Shown here: piece by piece, positions 23,397 to 34,658 of the stretch
Layout of the letters: each line of letters begins with the position of its first letter
How positions within the stretch are numbered: the stretch's first letter is position 1
DNA from: Mycocentrospora acerina
Lineage: Eukaryota; Ascomycota; Dothideomycetes; Pleosporales
Direction of reading: 5' to 3'
Assembly (NCBI GenBank): GCA_022701365.1
Contig: JAKUHH010000396.1
Location: 186,001 to 250,000 of the forward strand
Length of the DNA: 64,000 nucleotides
Program-made: the position numbers and the translations under genes
The notes under the pieces: generated by a model
The model's database searches: none
What the model was told of the DNA's origin: nothing
The model's input: the letters and a program-made list of their open reading frames with translations, nothing else

Positions 23397-25459
23397 TCGA
23401 TCTTTTGCTGCATCACACTCAGTATTGATGAAGTGTTTCCTCATGCTATGAAAACAATCTGATCATACTTGTTGAAGACTAATACCAATGTCATTACTGT
23501 CTTCCATATTTCATAGGAATTAGATTTGTTGACCCTGTGTGGGATTTCATGCTGTTCAATCTTAAACAAACCCAAGTAAGTATTTGAGAAAAACAGATGA
23601 TATTAATGATTTAGCCTGGCGTCAGTCGCATGTGATTGAATATGCTAAATAGGTGATGAATGGAGTCGAAAAGAAGTGTAAAGTCATTATTGCAAAATAG
23701 ACGTAACTCAAGGCAGTTAGGGAATGCAGTCTGCCACGCTTTTACGTCAGAAAGCAAGTGAGCGTATCCGCTCGTGACTCGTCATCGCACATCATTTTAA
23801 GTCTGCCCTTCGATGACTTCCAAATCTTGCTCAAAGCTAAAAAGACAATATCGGAAATATTCGTACCCCTACTTGGCAGAAGTTCCGCTCGGGCAATCCG
23901 GCGCTAGACGTGCGGAGACTGCGAGATAAGGCGCCGGCTTGCAGTAACTATTCGATACCAAGGCCTCCACACCCTTACTGCAAAATCATCGAGGGGGGTG
24001 AGATTGTGAGGTTTTGCGTCATCACACTTTGGCACACGTTAGGTGGCTGGATCTGGTGGCACTTGTGGCCCAATGAGCAAGTTATTGTCGTTTGAGTTTG
24101 TGCTCGGTCCGGACCAGAGGGGATTCCAAGCATCTTGCGAGGAAATATTATTAATATCAGTGTGTTGAAAGTAGGGGCCGAGTTGTTTTGGAGTTCAATT
24201 ATTATACGGTTCTATACGGTAATTTATCGACACCACATTTACATGCTGGACTAACCTTGCATCCAGGGGAGTCGCAATATCAAGTGAGTTTAATTATTGA
24301 CGCCAGATGTAGTCGCCTTTGCATGTGCGTGGCTGAAATACGGGCCGTTATACACTCGTTTTGATCGTGTTCAGCGTTCTTCTCATGGTTGGCCGGTCAT
24401 GGTGTATGATCGCTGACGAGGCACTGCGTGTGATGCCGTCAGTCTCCTGGGGCGCTGTTTGCTTGGTGGACCAGCAAATAGATATTTGAATGCACAGCCG
24501 AAATGCCAATTCCCTCATGCCTTGGCTGTCGACAATGCCGAGAAGCTGGGCGGACGAACTTGGCAAATTACGGGGCCAAGGGCGGGATTGTTGGAAATGC
24601 CTTGAGGAGCTGGGCAAGTATGCGGACCAAACTTCCAATTTCATGTTATCGCAAAACAATCCGGGAGGTACTGTCAGGGGTTTTTGTGCAAAATCAGGAT
24701 GGGAGCTGGGGTTCAACCGTTCAGCCGTACAACCCTAGTTTCGAGTCGACGCGACCGACACCCTGTGACGAGCTCGAACTCTTGATGCTTTTCCACGTTT
24801 CAAAAACACAGCAGCCGTTTGCTTCCACAACTGTTCAAGTTACGAAGGTCTTTACGATTTACGTCGACATTAGTTGGATTATTCTTCCAAGCTACAAGGA
24901 GTCCCCCCTAATGTAAATGCCTACAAGTAGAGCTAGAAACTCGCCATCATAAATGTGTAAATGATTAACTGCCGAATAACTGCGGCAGCCCCCAGCGACC
25001 TTGGCTTCATTGCTGCTGGCGTCTTCGATTGATTAACGGCGGTACTCGTCCTGAGACATTTCCTGGCTCCGCACCGATCTTTGCCCACGAAGCACATGTT
25101 TCATTCTTCCACATGGCTGCATTATCATTGTGATGAAGAGGAATTGACGTTACTCTAAGTGGCGGGTGTGTAGATGCTGGGCAACCTGAGCCAGACAAGA
25201 CCTCCGCTCAGCCAAGTGAATCCGCTCAACAACCTATCAAACAACCGTTGTTAAGCATGAGCCGAATTGCACCAAATTTTGTCTTGGGCCTGTACTATCG
25301 TTCAACAAATGTGAACGTGCCATTAATCAAGCTCGACAACTGTCCATGGTATTTCACGGCACGATAGCCTGCGCAGAAGTTGGGGTAGGCTGTGCAGGCC
25401 GAGGGCCGGATTCGCATTTGGGTTGTTGCTCAAGACACAAGAGGCAAAACCAAAGATGT

Positions 25460-25492
25460 GCCAAGTGGAGCTAGTAGCTAGTCCCACTTGGC
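25460..25492. promoter_or_regulatory. Inverted pair of PacC-type sites upstream of pacC
   Basis: GCCAAGTGG at 25460-25468 is repeated as its exact reverse complement at 25484-25492, with an AGCTAGT direct repeat between. Each arm contains GCCAAG, the PacC consensus (GCCARG) known from Aspergillus. It lies about 270 bp before the start codon. Further copies lie at 24559, 24575, 25000, 25211 and 25752. Autoregulation is inferred, not shown. Confidence 0.55.
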
Positions 25493-25759
25493 GCGTGTTT
25501 GGCGTGCTGCGACGATTCGCCGAGCCTGGAAGGCGCGGGGAGCGAGATTTCTTGGGGGTTTCCGCTCCTCCCCAAATCCATATTACCTGCACTCCCCTCG
25601 ATTTTGCTCGGCATCTTCTTTCACACTCTTGTCACGTAACCCCAAGACGCGCTTTCAACTTCGCGCGTTGGCTTTGGTTTTTCTATAACTCGGCTGACTG
25701 ATCTGTTACCTCTACTCACCAAAATCACGTCTTTGGACCCGGCTTTCTTTTGCCAAGTC

Positions 25760-27788
25760 ATGAGCACCGAAGCCGCAGCGCAGGCAGCGCAAGCAGCTGC
25801 ACAATCACCTCAACAACAACCTCAAGGCACACCTATACAGCAGAACGCGCCAACTCCTGCTTCTGTTGCTGCTGCCTCATGCGACTCACTCATCTGTCAA
25901 TGGCAGAGCTGTGGCGAGCGTCTGCCGTCTGCTGAACAGCTCTACGTACGTTGCCCCTTCCTTGAGCCGGCACCCTCCGTGCTGAACAAACCTTCCATGT
26001 CACTGTGTGAAGTCTTTTTAGAGACAGCAACGATTGCCTGGTTACTTTAGTACACTGCATCTATTGCGCACCGTTTTTTCCTTAACATTTTGCTAATCAT
26101 TCTACAGGATCACGTTTGTGAGCGCCATGTCGGTCGCAAGAGCACCAACAACCTGAACTTGACTTGCCAATGGGGTAACTGCCGTACAACCACTGTGAAG
26201 CGTGACCACATCACCTCTCACATTCGTGTACACGTTCCATTGAAGCCACACAAGTGCGATTTCTGTGGAAAAGCTTTTAAGCGCCCTCAAGATCTTAAGA
26301 AGCACGTGAAGACCCACGCCGACGACTCTGTTCTCCTTCGCTCCCCCGAGCCTAACCGTGGTGGTCCTCACGGTGCACCAGGCTACCCAGGACAGGGTGG
26401 AAAACGTAAGTGATCTTCCTTTTGACTTTACCCCTAAGTTTTCTAGTTGTATTATCTTTTTCTTTTCATTATCTAACTGGCGCTATACAGACTTGGTCGC
26501 TGACTTGCAGGCGCTTGCCGCTACAGCGAGTGGATACCAATATCCTGATGGTGCGCTCGGCCCTAACGGAGGCTATGGCCAACAGCACCCAGGTGGTGCA
26601 CCAGCTGGCTTCTACGGAGGCCCGCCGCAGAACTCTGCGTATGGACCTGTTTACTACGCTGTCAACCAACAGCAACAACTGACCAACGACTATGAGATCC
26701 GAAAACGCGCGGCATACGATGCGTTGAACGAGTTCTTTGGAGACGCCAAGCGTCGCTCTATCGACCCCTCCACTTACTACGACGTCGGCCAGCGACTCAT
26801 GGGTCTTCAAGGTGTTCAGCTTCCTGTTCTTGGAGGCGCTGGTTACCAGGGCGGTATGTCCGAGTACGGCCATGGTGGTACAATGGTTGCACAGGCATCG
26901 CACCCGCCTATGCACCCATACTCGTTACCTCTCCCTAACCTCAGAACTAAGAGCGATCTGTTGAACATCGACCAGTTCCTTGAGCAGCTACAGAGCACTG
27001 TATACGAGAACCCCAACCATGCTGCAGCCGCTGGTGTACACCAGGCGGGTGCTCATTACGTCCACACTGGACACGCCGGTTATCGCTCCAGCCACTCACC
27101 TCCTGGCCTATCTTCAAGTCACTCTCAGTCATCTCACGCGACTGCTGTTGGATCGTCGATTGACACTCCCGCCTTGACCCCTGCCTCAAGCGTGCTATCT
27201 TATGGCTCTCAACATTCACCAGGAGGCCACTCTGGAAGCAATGTCTCGCCTACATCCAGGGCCCCAATGGGTAGCATGTACCCAACTCTTCCATCTGTAA
27301 GCGCAATGTCCGATATGTCGGCTGCCGCTCCCTCATCTGGTCTTGCGCCTGCATTTGATGCTGATGGCCGCCGACGATTCTCTGGGAATCTTTTACAAAA
27401 GGCTGCGCCAGACCGTCAAGAGGTTGAGCGTATGGACATGTCAGACGACAGTTCTTCACATAAGGATGATCGTCGTGATTCTGAGCAGGATAGCTTGCAC
27501 CACAATGTCCACCAGTTGGCAATCCACTCGCCCAAGGTTGACCCGGCGCTACGATCACCCAGCATCGGTTCCCCCACACCCACAGAGACAGGCGATTCAT
27601 CACAACAATCCTGGGTTGAGAATATTCGCGTAATCGAGAGACTTAGAGCATACCTAAAAGACAGGCTCGAGACACACGACTATTCTGAAGATGAGGACAG
27701 TGATGTTAAGCAGGAGCGCCGAATGAGTGACGATGATGCACACAATCTGTACCCAGTGCTACGAGCTGTTCAGGAGGGCCGGGAGTAG
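25760..27788 (+). CDS. pacC: PacC, alkaline pH-responsive C2H2 transcription factor
   Basis: Regulator activated at alkaline pH by two-step proteolysis in the Pal pathway (Rim101 in yeast). Exons 25760-25945, 26108-26405 and 26491-27788; 593 aa. Three zinc fingers: C46-C51-H64-H69, C82-C87-H100-H104, C112-C115-H128-H132, with the PacC-specific CQWxxC pattern in fingers 1 and 2. The first intron (162 nt) cuts finger 1 between Tyr62 and Asp63. Downstream are the conserved KRAAYDALNEFFGDAKRR and RTKSDLLNIDQFLEQLQ blocks. Two YPxL motifs, Y425-PTL and Y582-PVL, match PalA-binding motifs, and the C-terminus is acidic. Start: first in-frame ATG after an upstream stop-free stretch lacking other ATGs. 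Confidence 0.97.
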
Positions 27789-28471
27789 CAAGTCTTCACA
27801 TGATCTGGCAAAGGGTGTTGGGGCGTTTTTGGTCGAAGGCAAAGGTTCGGAAAGGGTCTTGGGACATGGTTTCTTGTTGTCACACGGACACGTGTGAGTT
27901 CGTTCGGCTTCCTGTTTACGGTCGCTTTATGCTATAGCACTTGCTTTTCATGTAGTTATTCGTGCTTATCGAATGCGATATTTAGTACATTTCCATTGAC
28001 TAAATCCTCTCCACGACCTGGGTGTTCAGTCCATTTGTTTTCGTTAGCTGTGTTATAACTACAAATATGTTCGAGGAGAGTGTACAGCTTACAAAGAGCT
28101 TAAGGGGTTCGTAGAGTGTCGTCGTCCAAATGCCGATGTCCTTATCGGCTGCCAAGCTGATTGTCACGATGACAAATGACGTTTGCTATTTCCCCCCACT
28201 CAGCTTCGGAGAACCACACCGCACTCGCGGGTCGATCATTTCAATAAGCTTCCCCACGTGGTGCTAGTCTAGATTCCAGATGTGAGGTCTTGAACATGAG
28301 ACGTGATGATGTGCGATGTAGTTCTTCCTAATAACAACGCTCTACCTCAATGCTCTACTGACATCTCTACTCCACATCCTACTACTTTTTCGCCTACAGC
28401 GCCATCGGCACATAGCGCATAGTTGTACATCACGCGGCTACACACAAAGCATCTAGGAAAATTCGGGGACA
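27789..28471. other. Intergenic region
   Basis: This contains the 3' flank of pacC and the promoter of the DUF3602 gene. I see no RNA gene or coding frame. Confidence 0.5.
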
Positions 28472-29048
28472 ATGCCCTACGGACGCGGCGGTGCAGGAAA
28501 CTTCTACCAGGCGCAAGAAGAGAGCAGAAAAGCTACCGAAGTGAGCACATGATGCCCATTTCTCCTTCTCTGACATGTATATACCAAGTCATGGACTAAC
28601 GTTCTCTTAGGATGTAGAGGCTCAATCCACATCTTCCATCAATCCCTCGACTGCCACCACAACAGCCCCACAGCCATACGCACACACTGGCCGTGGTGGC
28701 GCTGGTAACTGGTACACGCCCTCTTCACTCGTGCAAACAGGCACATTCACGCAACCTCTCGATGCAACCACGCAGCCTACAGGAGAAAAACTAAATATTA
28801 GCAAGCCATGGGTTCCAACAGGACAGGAGCTGCCTGTAGGAAGAAGCGGAAGGGGTGGAGCGGGGAATTTTGTTTGGAAGGGGGATGGGAAGACGGGAGA
28901 GGAGGACAAGGGGATCAAAGAGAAGGAGGAGGAAGTCAGATTGGGTGTGGAGAGGGATGTTGAAGCTGGCTTGCAGAAACCGGGCGCCGTGAAGGTGGGG
29001 AGAAGTAAGGAGGATGAGGGAAAGGGGCTGGAGTGGGTATACAACTAA
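28472..29048 (+). CDS. DUF3602 (Par32-like) RGGAGN-repeat protein
   Basis: Exons 28472-28540 and 28611-29048; 168 aa. Three copies of the family's short repeat are visible: YGRGGAGNF near residue 4, GRGGAGNWY near 47 and GRGGAGNF near 110. The remainder is hydrophilic, with a Lys/Glu-rich C-terminal third ending EWVYN. In budding yeast the DUF3602 protein Par32 is a phosphoprotein acting downstream of TORC1 on ammonium transporters; whether this protein does so is unknown. No signal peptide or membrane segment. The 70-nt intron falls at a codon boundary. Confidence 0.88.
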
Positions 29049-29619
29049 AAGCTGATTTTATGGATGGGGTATGGGAGCGAGGCTTCATTTTAGGAGCCGG
29101 GATCGTGACTCTTTTGCCATTTTTACATGTTGGCATCCTCTGTAGCCTACGCTCGTCCACCCACTGATTTTTTTGATTTTTTTGGCTCTCGGTCCTAGGG
29201 ACGTTCAAGCTGTGCATCTGGGATGCCAATATGAAGTTCGTTTTTCTGAGAGAGTGTCAATCTACCAAGCTACATGGCCGATTTCTTGACTAGAGCGCGG
29301 CAGATCTCTTCTTATTTCCAGTGCGAGATCTTCAATTAATTGATTAAATTGTATTCTTAGTAGTCTTCACCATCTCAGAATGCCTTTCGTTTACGTTTGT
29401 ATATTTCAAATTATTCAATTTCAATTGTCCTTATTTTCCATTCTCTCTTCCAAAACACTTCTTTTGCCTTTATTCAATAAAACACAGCTATGCTTTGTAC
29501 TTTTGTACCCTCCAATATCGACTTCGTCTGACTACCTACTCAATTTACACGAAAAGCTTTTTTCATCGCAATCTGATGCACATCGTTACCTTCTGCCTCC
29601 CACAGGGTTGTTAGCTTTA
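29049..29619. other. Convergent intergenic region
   Basis: 570 bp between the ends of two converging genes. It is AT-rich after 29200 with T-rich runs, and I see no gene. Confidence 0.5.
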
Positions 29620-30306
29620 TTACTTCCTGACGCACCACCCATCCACACATTCATATCCTCTCTCACATCTTCCGTTTCGGCATCTGATCCTACCATCTGT
29701 CGGTGTTGGCGTCGGCGTCGGCGCAGCAATGCATGCGCCACCACAAGGCAGTCCGTACGTACATGTCATGGTCGGAGTACACGTTGATCCTGCATTACAA
29801 AGACGATCATCGCCGACGGTACAAATAGTCGATGAAGCAGGTGTAGGCACGGAAATACAGGCACCACCACAAGGTACTCCGTACGTACAGGTCATAGTAG
29901 GGGTACATGTTGATCCCACGCTACACGGTCGATCGTTCCCCACTGTACATACTGTAGGTTGAGGGGGAGGCGTCGGCGTAGCGATACATTGACCAAGCCA
30001 CGGTAGTCCTGGTGTTTGGACCATTGTAGGTGTACATGTTGAGCTTGGGACACAGGGTGTGTCATTGCCAACCGTGCATGGGATGACGAGGGACTGTGTG
30101 GCGGGAGGATTGATGCATAGGCCGCCGCAGACTTGACCTGAAATACAGACCTGTGTCGGTGTGCAGGTCCAAGATGTTGGGCATGGAGCATTGTTTCCAA
30201 TCTGGCATGGGATTGTGTATCTTGGCGGCGGGGGAGGAGGAGTTGTAAGGGGTGAAGACGTCGTGAGTGAGAGGAAGGGGAAAATTAAAAATATGATGGC
30301 TATCAT
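29620..30306 (-). CDS. Small secreted protein with four tandem cysteine-rich repeats
   Basis: 228 aa, intronless. The start at 30306 was chosen because the Met is followed by a signal peptide (MIAIIFLIFPFLSL); the frame stays open upstream, but that text is not signal-like. A Pro run follows, then four repeats of about 35 residues with the pattern C-x7-C-x5-C-x5-C-x5-C-x3-C, joined by Pro/Thr linkers, and a short C-terminal CRNGRCERGYECVDGWC module. Repeats 1, 3 and 4 have six Cys; repeat 2 lacks the fourth and fifth (Gln and Trp instead). Looks like an extracellular disulfide-rich protein, possibly effector-like or wall-associated. No family recognised. Confidence 0.75.
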   Translation of the reverse strand: MIAIIFLIFPFLSLTTSSPLTTPPPPPPRYTIPCQIGNNAPCPTSWTCTPTQVCISGQVCGGLCINPPATQSLVIPCTVGNDTPCVPSSTCTPTMVQTPGLPWLGQCIATPTPPPQPTVCTVGNDRPCSVGSTCTPTMTCTYGVPCGGACISVPTPASSTICTVGDDRLCNAGSTCTPTMTCTYGLPCGGACIAAPTPTPTPTDGRIRCRNGRCERGYECVDGWCVRK

Positions 30307-31698
30307 GTTGACGTCGTGAACCCTTCGGATCTTTGGGACATTGAGAAGGATACTTCTGGTATGTCTAGTAATGTTTACTTTGAAATGAATCAATCAAAGA
30401 CAATAAGTGACAATAATCAGAGTCGATCACTAAGATGTTTATGTAACGTTGAAAGTGAGTGTTGAGTAATAACTGAAGAAAGTCCGTACATTTGCACCAG
30501 ATGAGTTTATATATCGCCCTCATCACGAACAAATTCGCGACGTCATAACTCTTACTACGATTATACTCTTCAATCTTTCAGCCATCTCGTACTCACACTG
30601 CTCAAGATCGAATCTACAGCAGCCATCCGATTCACTCCAATCCAGGTAAAAATAGAACAAGACATACAGGTCAACTGACCAACTAAAATACGACGTCGCA
30701 TTGAGTGCGAATATGTAAAATTTCACGAGCTCACTTATTGTATGGCAATTTGCTATTTATACACACCGTTCTTACGTCTATGCGAGATACGATGTGATGC
30801 CTCGTATATAGACAAGTGCTAAAGAGGAGCTGAGCATTGTGAGTAGGGTTGGCATAATGAACAACTCTATCTGGTTAGTAACAGTGCAGTTTTTTGAGTT
30901 TCATTGTCGTACGTAGGAGAAGTCGGTGATGGTTGGCGCATAGAGGTGAAGCGCTGACGCAAGTGAACATTGCGACTAGTTTCAAAGAATCCATAACGTT
31001 TTCTGAATTTTCTTTGACAACAATCTTTCTTCTTCAATGATGCAGAAAATACCGAGCTATTTCATCGCGCCAACTTTGGCAACCATGTAATCCGAGCCGA
31101 TGAAGAAGTTGACGAGACGAAAACAAACACTGGAGACGTGATGCTGCCAAGAGAAGAGTATCTCTAGTCGAGAAGTTTCCGGTTAGCTGTGTTACTACAG
31201 AATTCTAGACCTTTGTTTGGGCGGCATGCCTGAGTTTGAGAGATATTCCGTTAGTGGTGCCCTGTCGAGATGATTACGGCCGCAAAACGTAAAACAAAGC
31301 TAAAAACAGCCCAAACGACACCTTCAAATGCAAGGTTTCCCGAAACAGAAACATTTTAACGAAAAGGGTGGATAGCTGTAGAATTCTAGACTTTGTTGGA
31401 GCAGCGCGACGCAAGAAAGCCTGATTGACCCATCACTCCACGTTTCAATGCTATTCTTCTAAACTTAGTCCGTCTGAGAAAATGAATCGGTAGAAAAGAA
31501 GAGAGAAACAAGTAAGTGGAAATATAGCCATTCTTTCAACGCCATTCGCTTGATGCTCACTGTAAATCTACAAGAATATTCGACAACTGTTGAACGAAAT
31601 CAAATATAGGCATACATCATCGCTGTCGAGGCGATGTCCACACAACGTGTCGCTGCTACTTCTCACAATCTTCCACGTGCCATATGCGGCTTTCCCAT
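30307..31698. other. AT-rich intergenic region
   Basis: 1.4 kb with no supported gene. A motif TAGCTGT...GAATTCTAGAC..TTTGTT occurs twice, near 31184-31218 and 31373-31400, and may be a decayed duplication. Confidence 0.45.
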
Positions 31699-32970
31699 CT
31701 ATTTCATCGTTTCGTCCAATTTATTAAGCATACCCTGCACTTCCTTCACCAACGCCTTGCGCTTCATTCTTGCATCTTGATCACCGTCCGTCTCTACACC
31801 ATCGAACTTCATGAGAATTTGCGTGAGAATCGTCTCGCTCAACTTCTTGTATTCAAAATCCCTCTTGCTCTTCTCCTCAGGAGGGTTCGCCATGAATTGT
31901 ACACACAGCGGCACAAACTCAGTATGGAACTTGCTGCCAATAGCATCGAGCTTACCCATCGCAGTCAGCGGTTCTGCAGCGCGTGGAGTGGGGGAAGGGC
32001 TCGGGCGTGGCGCAGCGTTGAACTGCGATGGGAGAGGGAGGTATTCTGGACCTGCACCTGCAGCATTCGAATAGCCGGGGGTAGAGGTACCGGAGGGTGT
32101 TGCGGATGAACCCTTCTTCTTACTCTTCCTGCCGCCGCGCTTGCGAGACTTCTTCTTCCCGGAGGTGTTGGCGCCAGAGTCTATACCGCTTTCGTCGTCT
32201 TCCTCGTCTTCACCATCACTCCAGGCGCGTTGTGGAGCGTCTTCAGAGCCGGGGGCGAGACCCCCAGCGGGCATTTCCCCGATAGTAATCAAGATATCGC
32301 TGCCGGAGCCGTCGCCACGTAGACCCTCTTCCCGCGCGGTCCGCTCGTCGTGCTTCAGATTGCGCCCCTTGTAGAACATGCGTATGCGCCGTGGGTCGCT
32401 AACACCCAGTTTCTTTGCCGCTGCTTGGCGTACTGTGCCAATCTTCAGCTCCCCATCGCGTATGCTGTGTGCGGGGAAATGCGTTGGGTAGTTTGTCCTC
32501 TTCTCCTTGAAGATAAGCACATCTGTCTCGCGTTCGGGATTTTTATCGTCCCAATCGACAATCTCAGGGCTCTGCCCAGCATTGTTCCGCCGTAGGTCGT
32601 CATTTGTGATGTAGGAGAAGTCCGAGTCGTTGACTACACCGGAGTTTGGCGGCTGACGGCCAAACGGTGAGAAACGGCCACCCCAGCTGCCGCCGGTACG
32701 AGAGAACCAAGACATGGTGACAAAGGCGGCCGCAAATACGATGGCAAGGGTGGTGAGGTAGGCTGGATCGTCGAGGCGGGGAGTCGTGACAAAGGAAGCA
32801 ACGTCGCCGAGTCCGCGCTGATGCAGGAAATTCGCAATTCTAGAGAGCACGTCTGTGGGTATTTCGTCTTCGGTTAGAGGAGGGTGCGAGTCTGTGCCAA
32901 GGGCAGGGTGGTTTTTGAAGAAGCTGAAGGACCTCTTCACGTCGTCGATCAGGGTGTTGAAGGACGCCAC
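31699..32970 (-). CDS. Membrane-anchored BAG-domain co-chaperone (Snl1/BAG1-like)
   Basis: Nucleotide-exchange partner of Hsp70. Single exon, 423 aa. One hydrophobic segment at about 71-90 (YLTTLAIVFAAAFVTMSWF) would anchor it in a membrane. A ubiquitin-like domain lies at about 145-235 (TNYPTHFPAHSI, IGTVRQAAAKKLGV, RIRMFYKGRNLKHD). A Lys/Arg-rich linker (GKKKSRKRGGRKSKKKG) comes next, and a C-terminal BAG domain at about 335-420 (LDAIGSKFHTEFVPLCVQFM, ILTQILMKFDGVET, ALVKEVQGMLNKLDE). Yeast Snl1 similarly couples a membrane anchor to a BAG domain at the ER and nuclear envelope; the added UBL resembles BAG1. Confidence 0.9.
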   Translation of the reverse strand: MASFNTLIDDVKRSFSFFKNHPALGTDSHPPLTEDEIPTDVLSRIANFLHQRGLGDVASFVTTPRLDDPAYLTTLAIVFAAAFVTMSWFSRTGGSWGGRFSPFGRQPPNSGVVNDSDFSYITNDDLRRNNAGQSPEIVDWDDKNPERETDVLIFKEKRTNYPTHFPAHSIRDGELKIGTVRQAAAKKLGVSDPRRIRMFYKGRNLKHDERTAREEGLRGDGSGSDILITIGEMPAGGLAPGSEDAPQRAWSDGEDEEDDESGIDSGANTSGKKKSRKRGGRKSKKKGSSATPSGTSTPGYSNAAGAGPEYLPLPSQFNAAPRPSPSPTPRAAEPLTAMGKLDAIGSKFHTEFVPLCVQFMANPPEEKSKRDFEYKKLSETILTQILMKFDGVETDGDQDARMKRKALVKEVQGMLNKLDETMK

Positions 32971-33506
32971 GGTGGACTGTCGTGATCAGCCGCCCCGCCA
33001 AACGAAGCAGGCTGCTAGCTTATGCGCTCAGGCTCCGATGGTGACGTATTAAGAAGCAAGGTGCCAGAAGATGCTGGTCACCGGGGGAATGCTAGTCACT
33101 GGTGGGGGCTGTAAGCTGTCGATTGCTTCTTGTTGGTCGGCAAAAATGTTCCCACACCCTGACGTCGAGAGCACGTGCTACACTTTCTTAGTCAGCATAG
33201 CCATTGCACTGGTTATTATGTAGGACTGAATATCTTTAGGCATGACATGACATGACTTATAGCGAAAATTTGCGTATCATCAGCATCAATTCTGTCTCTC
33301 TCAATGTAAATTTTTTTGCTAAAGTTCAATTCTCAAGACAACATGCATGAATGCTGAGTCAACTTCGATGTGAGCGTGGAAACGAAAAGATTGGATCAAT
33401 TGAGAGAACGAAAGCTAGAGTTCAAGATAAATCGCTAGAAGGCCTTTTGAAGGGCCTCAGTTTTGGCATCACTGTTGCCAGTTGCAGGCCTAACTACCTA
33501 CATTCA

Positions 33507-33800
33507 TTCTACTTTCTCAAGCCAAGCCTTGGCCTCTTGCACCAATTGCTCTTCATGCTTGTTGAGACATATCCCCCGTAAACTACCCTTGATATCTTTA
33601 GTATCTTTAGTGGTCGTGTCCTTGGGGAATCATTTGAGACCTTGATCAGCTACTTTTCTTTTGTTCGCGCCTTCTCTAGACCAATTGCAGATGTAGCTCT
33701 TGAAGGCCTCGACGTTCTTATTATTGTCCTTGGTCAACATAGTGCGGAATAAAATCCAGTTCTCGGTTTCAGTGACATTGATATACCTTCCATTATACTC
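33507..33800 (-). pseudogene. Possible coding relic, unassigned
   Basis: On the minus strand one frame reads PEYNGRYINVTETENWILF, FRTMLTKDNNKN, VEAFKSYICNWSREGANKRK, then a stop, and continues to EEQLVQEAKAWLEKVE before the next stop. The text looks protein-like, but there is no start, the frame holds an internal TGA, and the family is not recognised. Confidence 0.25.
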
Positions 33801-34561
33801 AGGCCACTAATATTATCTGAATCATAAAATTGCAAATTGTTACAGAGATCTCAAAGTTATAGATGATTTAAATTGTCCTTATGACTTAAGGAGAAAAAAA
33901 GAATTCAATATTTAAGTTCAAAGGCATATTCTCATATGGTAAAGAACTCAGATCAGTAGATAAATTTAAGGTAGCTCAGTCATGGTTTAACAGGCTCTAG
34001 CAATAAAAAAGGAAGTTCTTATTCTAAGAGCATACGACACCTCTACCTGAGGAAAGTAACTTAATTTCGTCTCTATAGCACCTTCTGTTCGTATCCTCAC
34101 CCTATATAGAATTCTCCTCCAGTTACTAATATGAAGTACAAGTTCAGAACTGCAAAAGATGTGTGACTTGGGAGCCTATACGTTTAGATTCGAGTGACGA
34201 CGCGGCTTGGTTACTTCAATCCGAAGTAAAGCATGGACCTAGGGTCGGCTTTTTGAGATGGTACTAACTTATTTGAATTGTTTTAGTAAAGCAATTCTTA
34301 TCAAGATTACTTGTTGTTTTCTTAGTAAGTAAACTCGGGAGGGTAGTTTTCTACTTTCAACTTGTTGCTTCTTTGTACATATGAAGCGACGCCTGTCTCT
34401 CATACCACTTTGTTCCAATAGCCGTAGTATACAGGACGACAAAGATGGGTTGAAAAGTATGTTAATAATTACAAGAGTCTCAATATGCGCAATGCGCGTC
34501 ACATGATTAGAAACAAGATCATATTATAATTTTTTTTGAATCTACTCATCAAAACAGCATT

Positions 34562-34649
34562 GGCTCGTTGGTGTAGTTGGTTATCACGTCAGTCTAACAT
34601 TCACCCGTTAGTACACTGAAGGTCCTGAGTTCAAGCCTCAGACAAGTCA
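34562..34649 (+). tRNA. tRNA-Val (AAC) with a 14-nt intron
   Basis: Cloverleaf: acceptor GGCTCGT/ACAAGTC, D arm with GTAGTTGGTTA, anticodon stem TCAGT/ACTGA, anticodon AAC at 34596-34598, intron 34600-34613 after base 37, variable AGGTC, T arm CTGAG-TTCAAGC-CTCAG, discriminator A. The acceptor stem has one C-A mismatch at pair 5-68. A run of seven T follows at 34652. Confidence 0.88.
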
Positions 34650-34651
34650 CA

Positions 34652-34658
34652 TTTTTTT
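34652..34658 (+). terminator. Pol III T-run terminator of tRNA-Val
   Basis: Seven consecutive T start three bases after the discriminator base, as expected for RNA polymerase III termination. Confidence 0.75.

Larger units (their letters stand above)
22446..25759. other. Long gene-poor stretch upstream of pacC
   Basis: 3.3 kb without a supported intact gene. It contains a possible coding relic (23058-23396), AT-rich DNA at 23.4-24.3 kb, and in the last 1.2 kb an excess of GCCAAG/CTTGGC hexamers described separately. Open frames such as 22544-23146 look fortuitous. Confidence 0.5.

Noticed and set aside
31184..31400. Repeated GAATTCTAGAC motif as a possible mobile-element end
   Set aside because: Only two short imperfect copies in the same orientation, without target-site duplication or inverted ends.
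33965..34010. D-arm-like text TAGCTCAGT...GGTTTAACAGG
   Set aside because: No matching T arm with TTC loop and no acceptor pairing could be found nearby, so it is not a tRNA.
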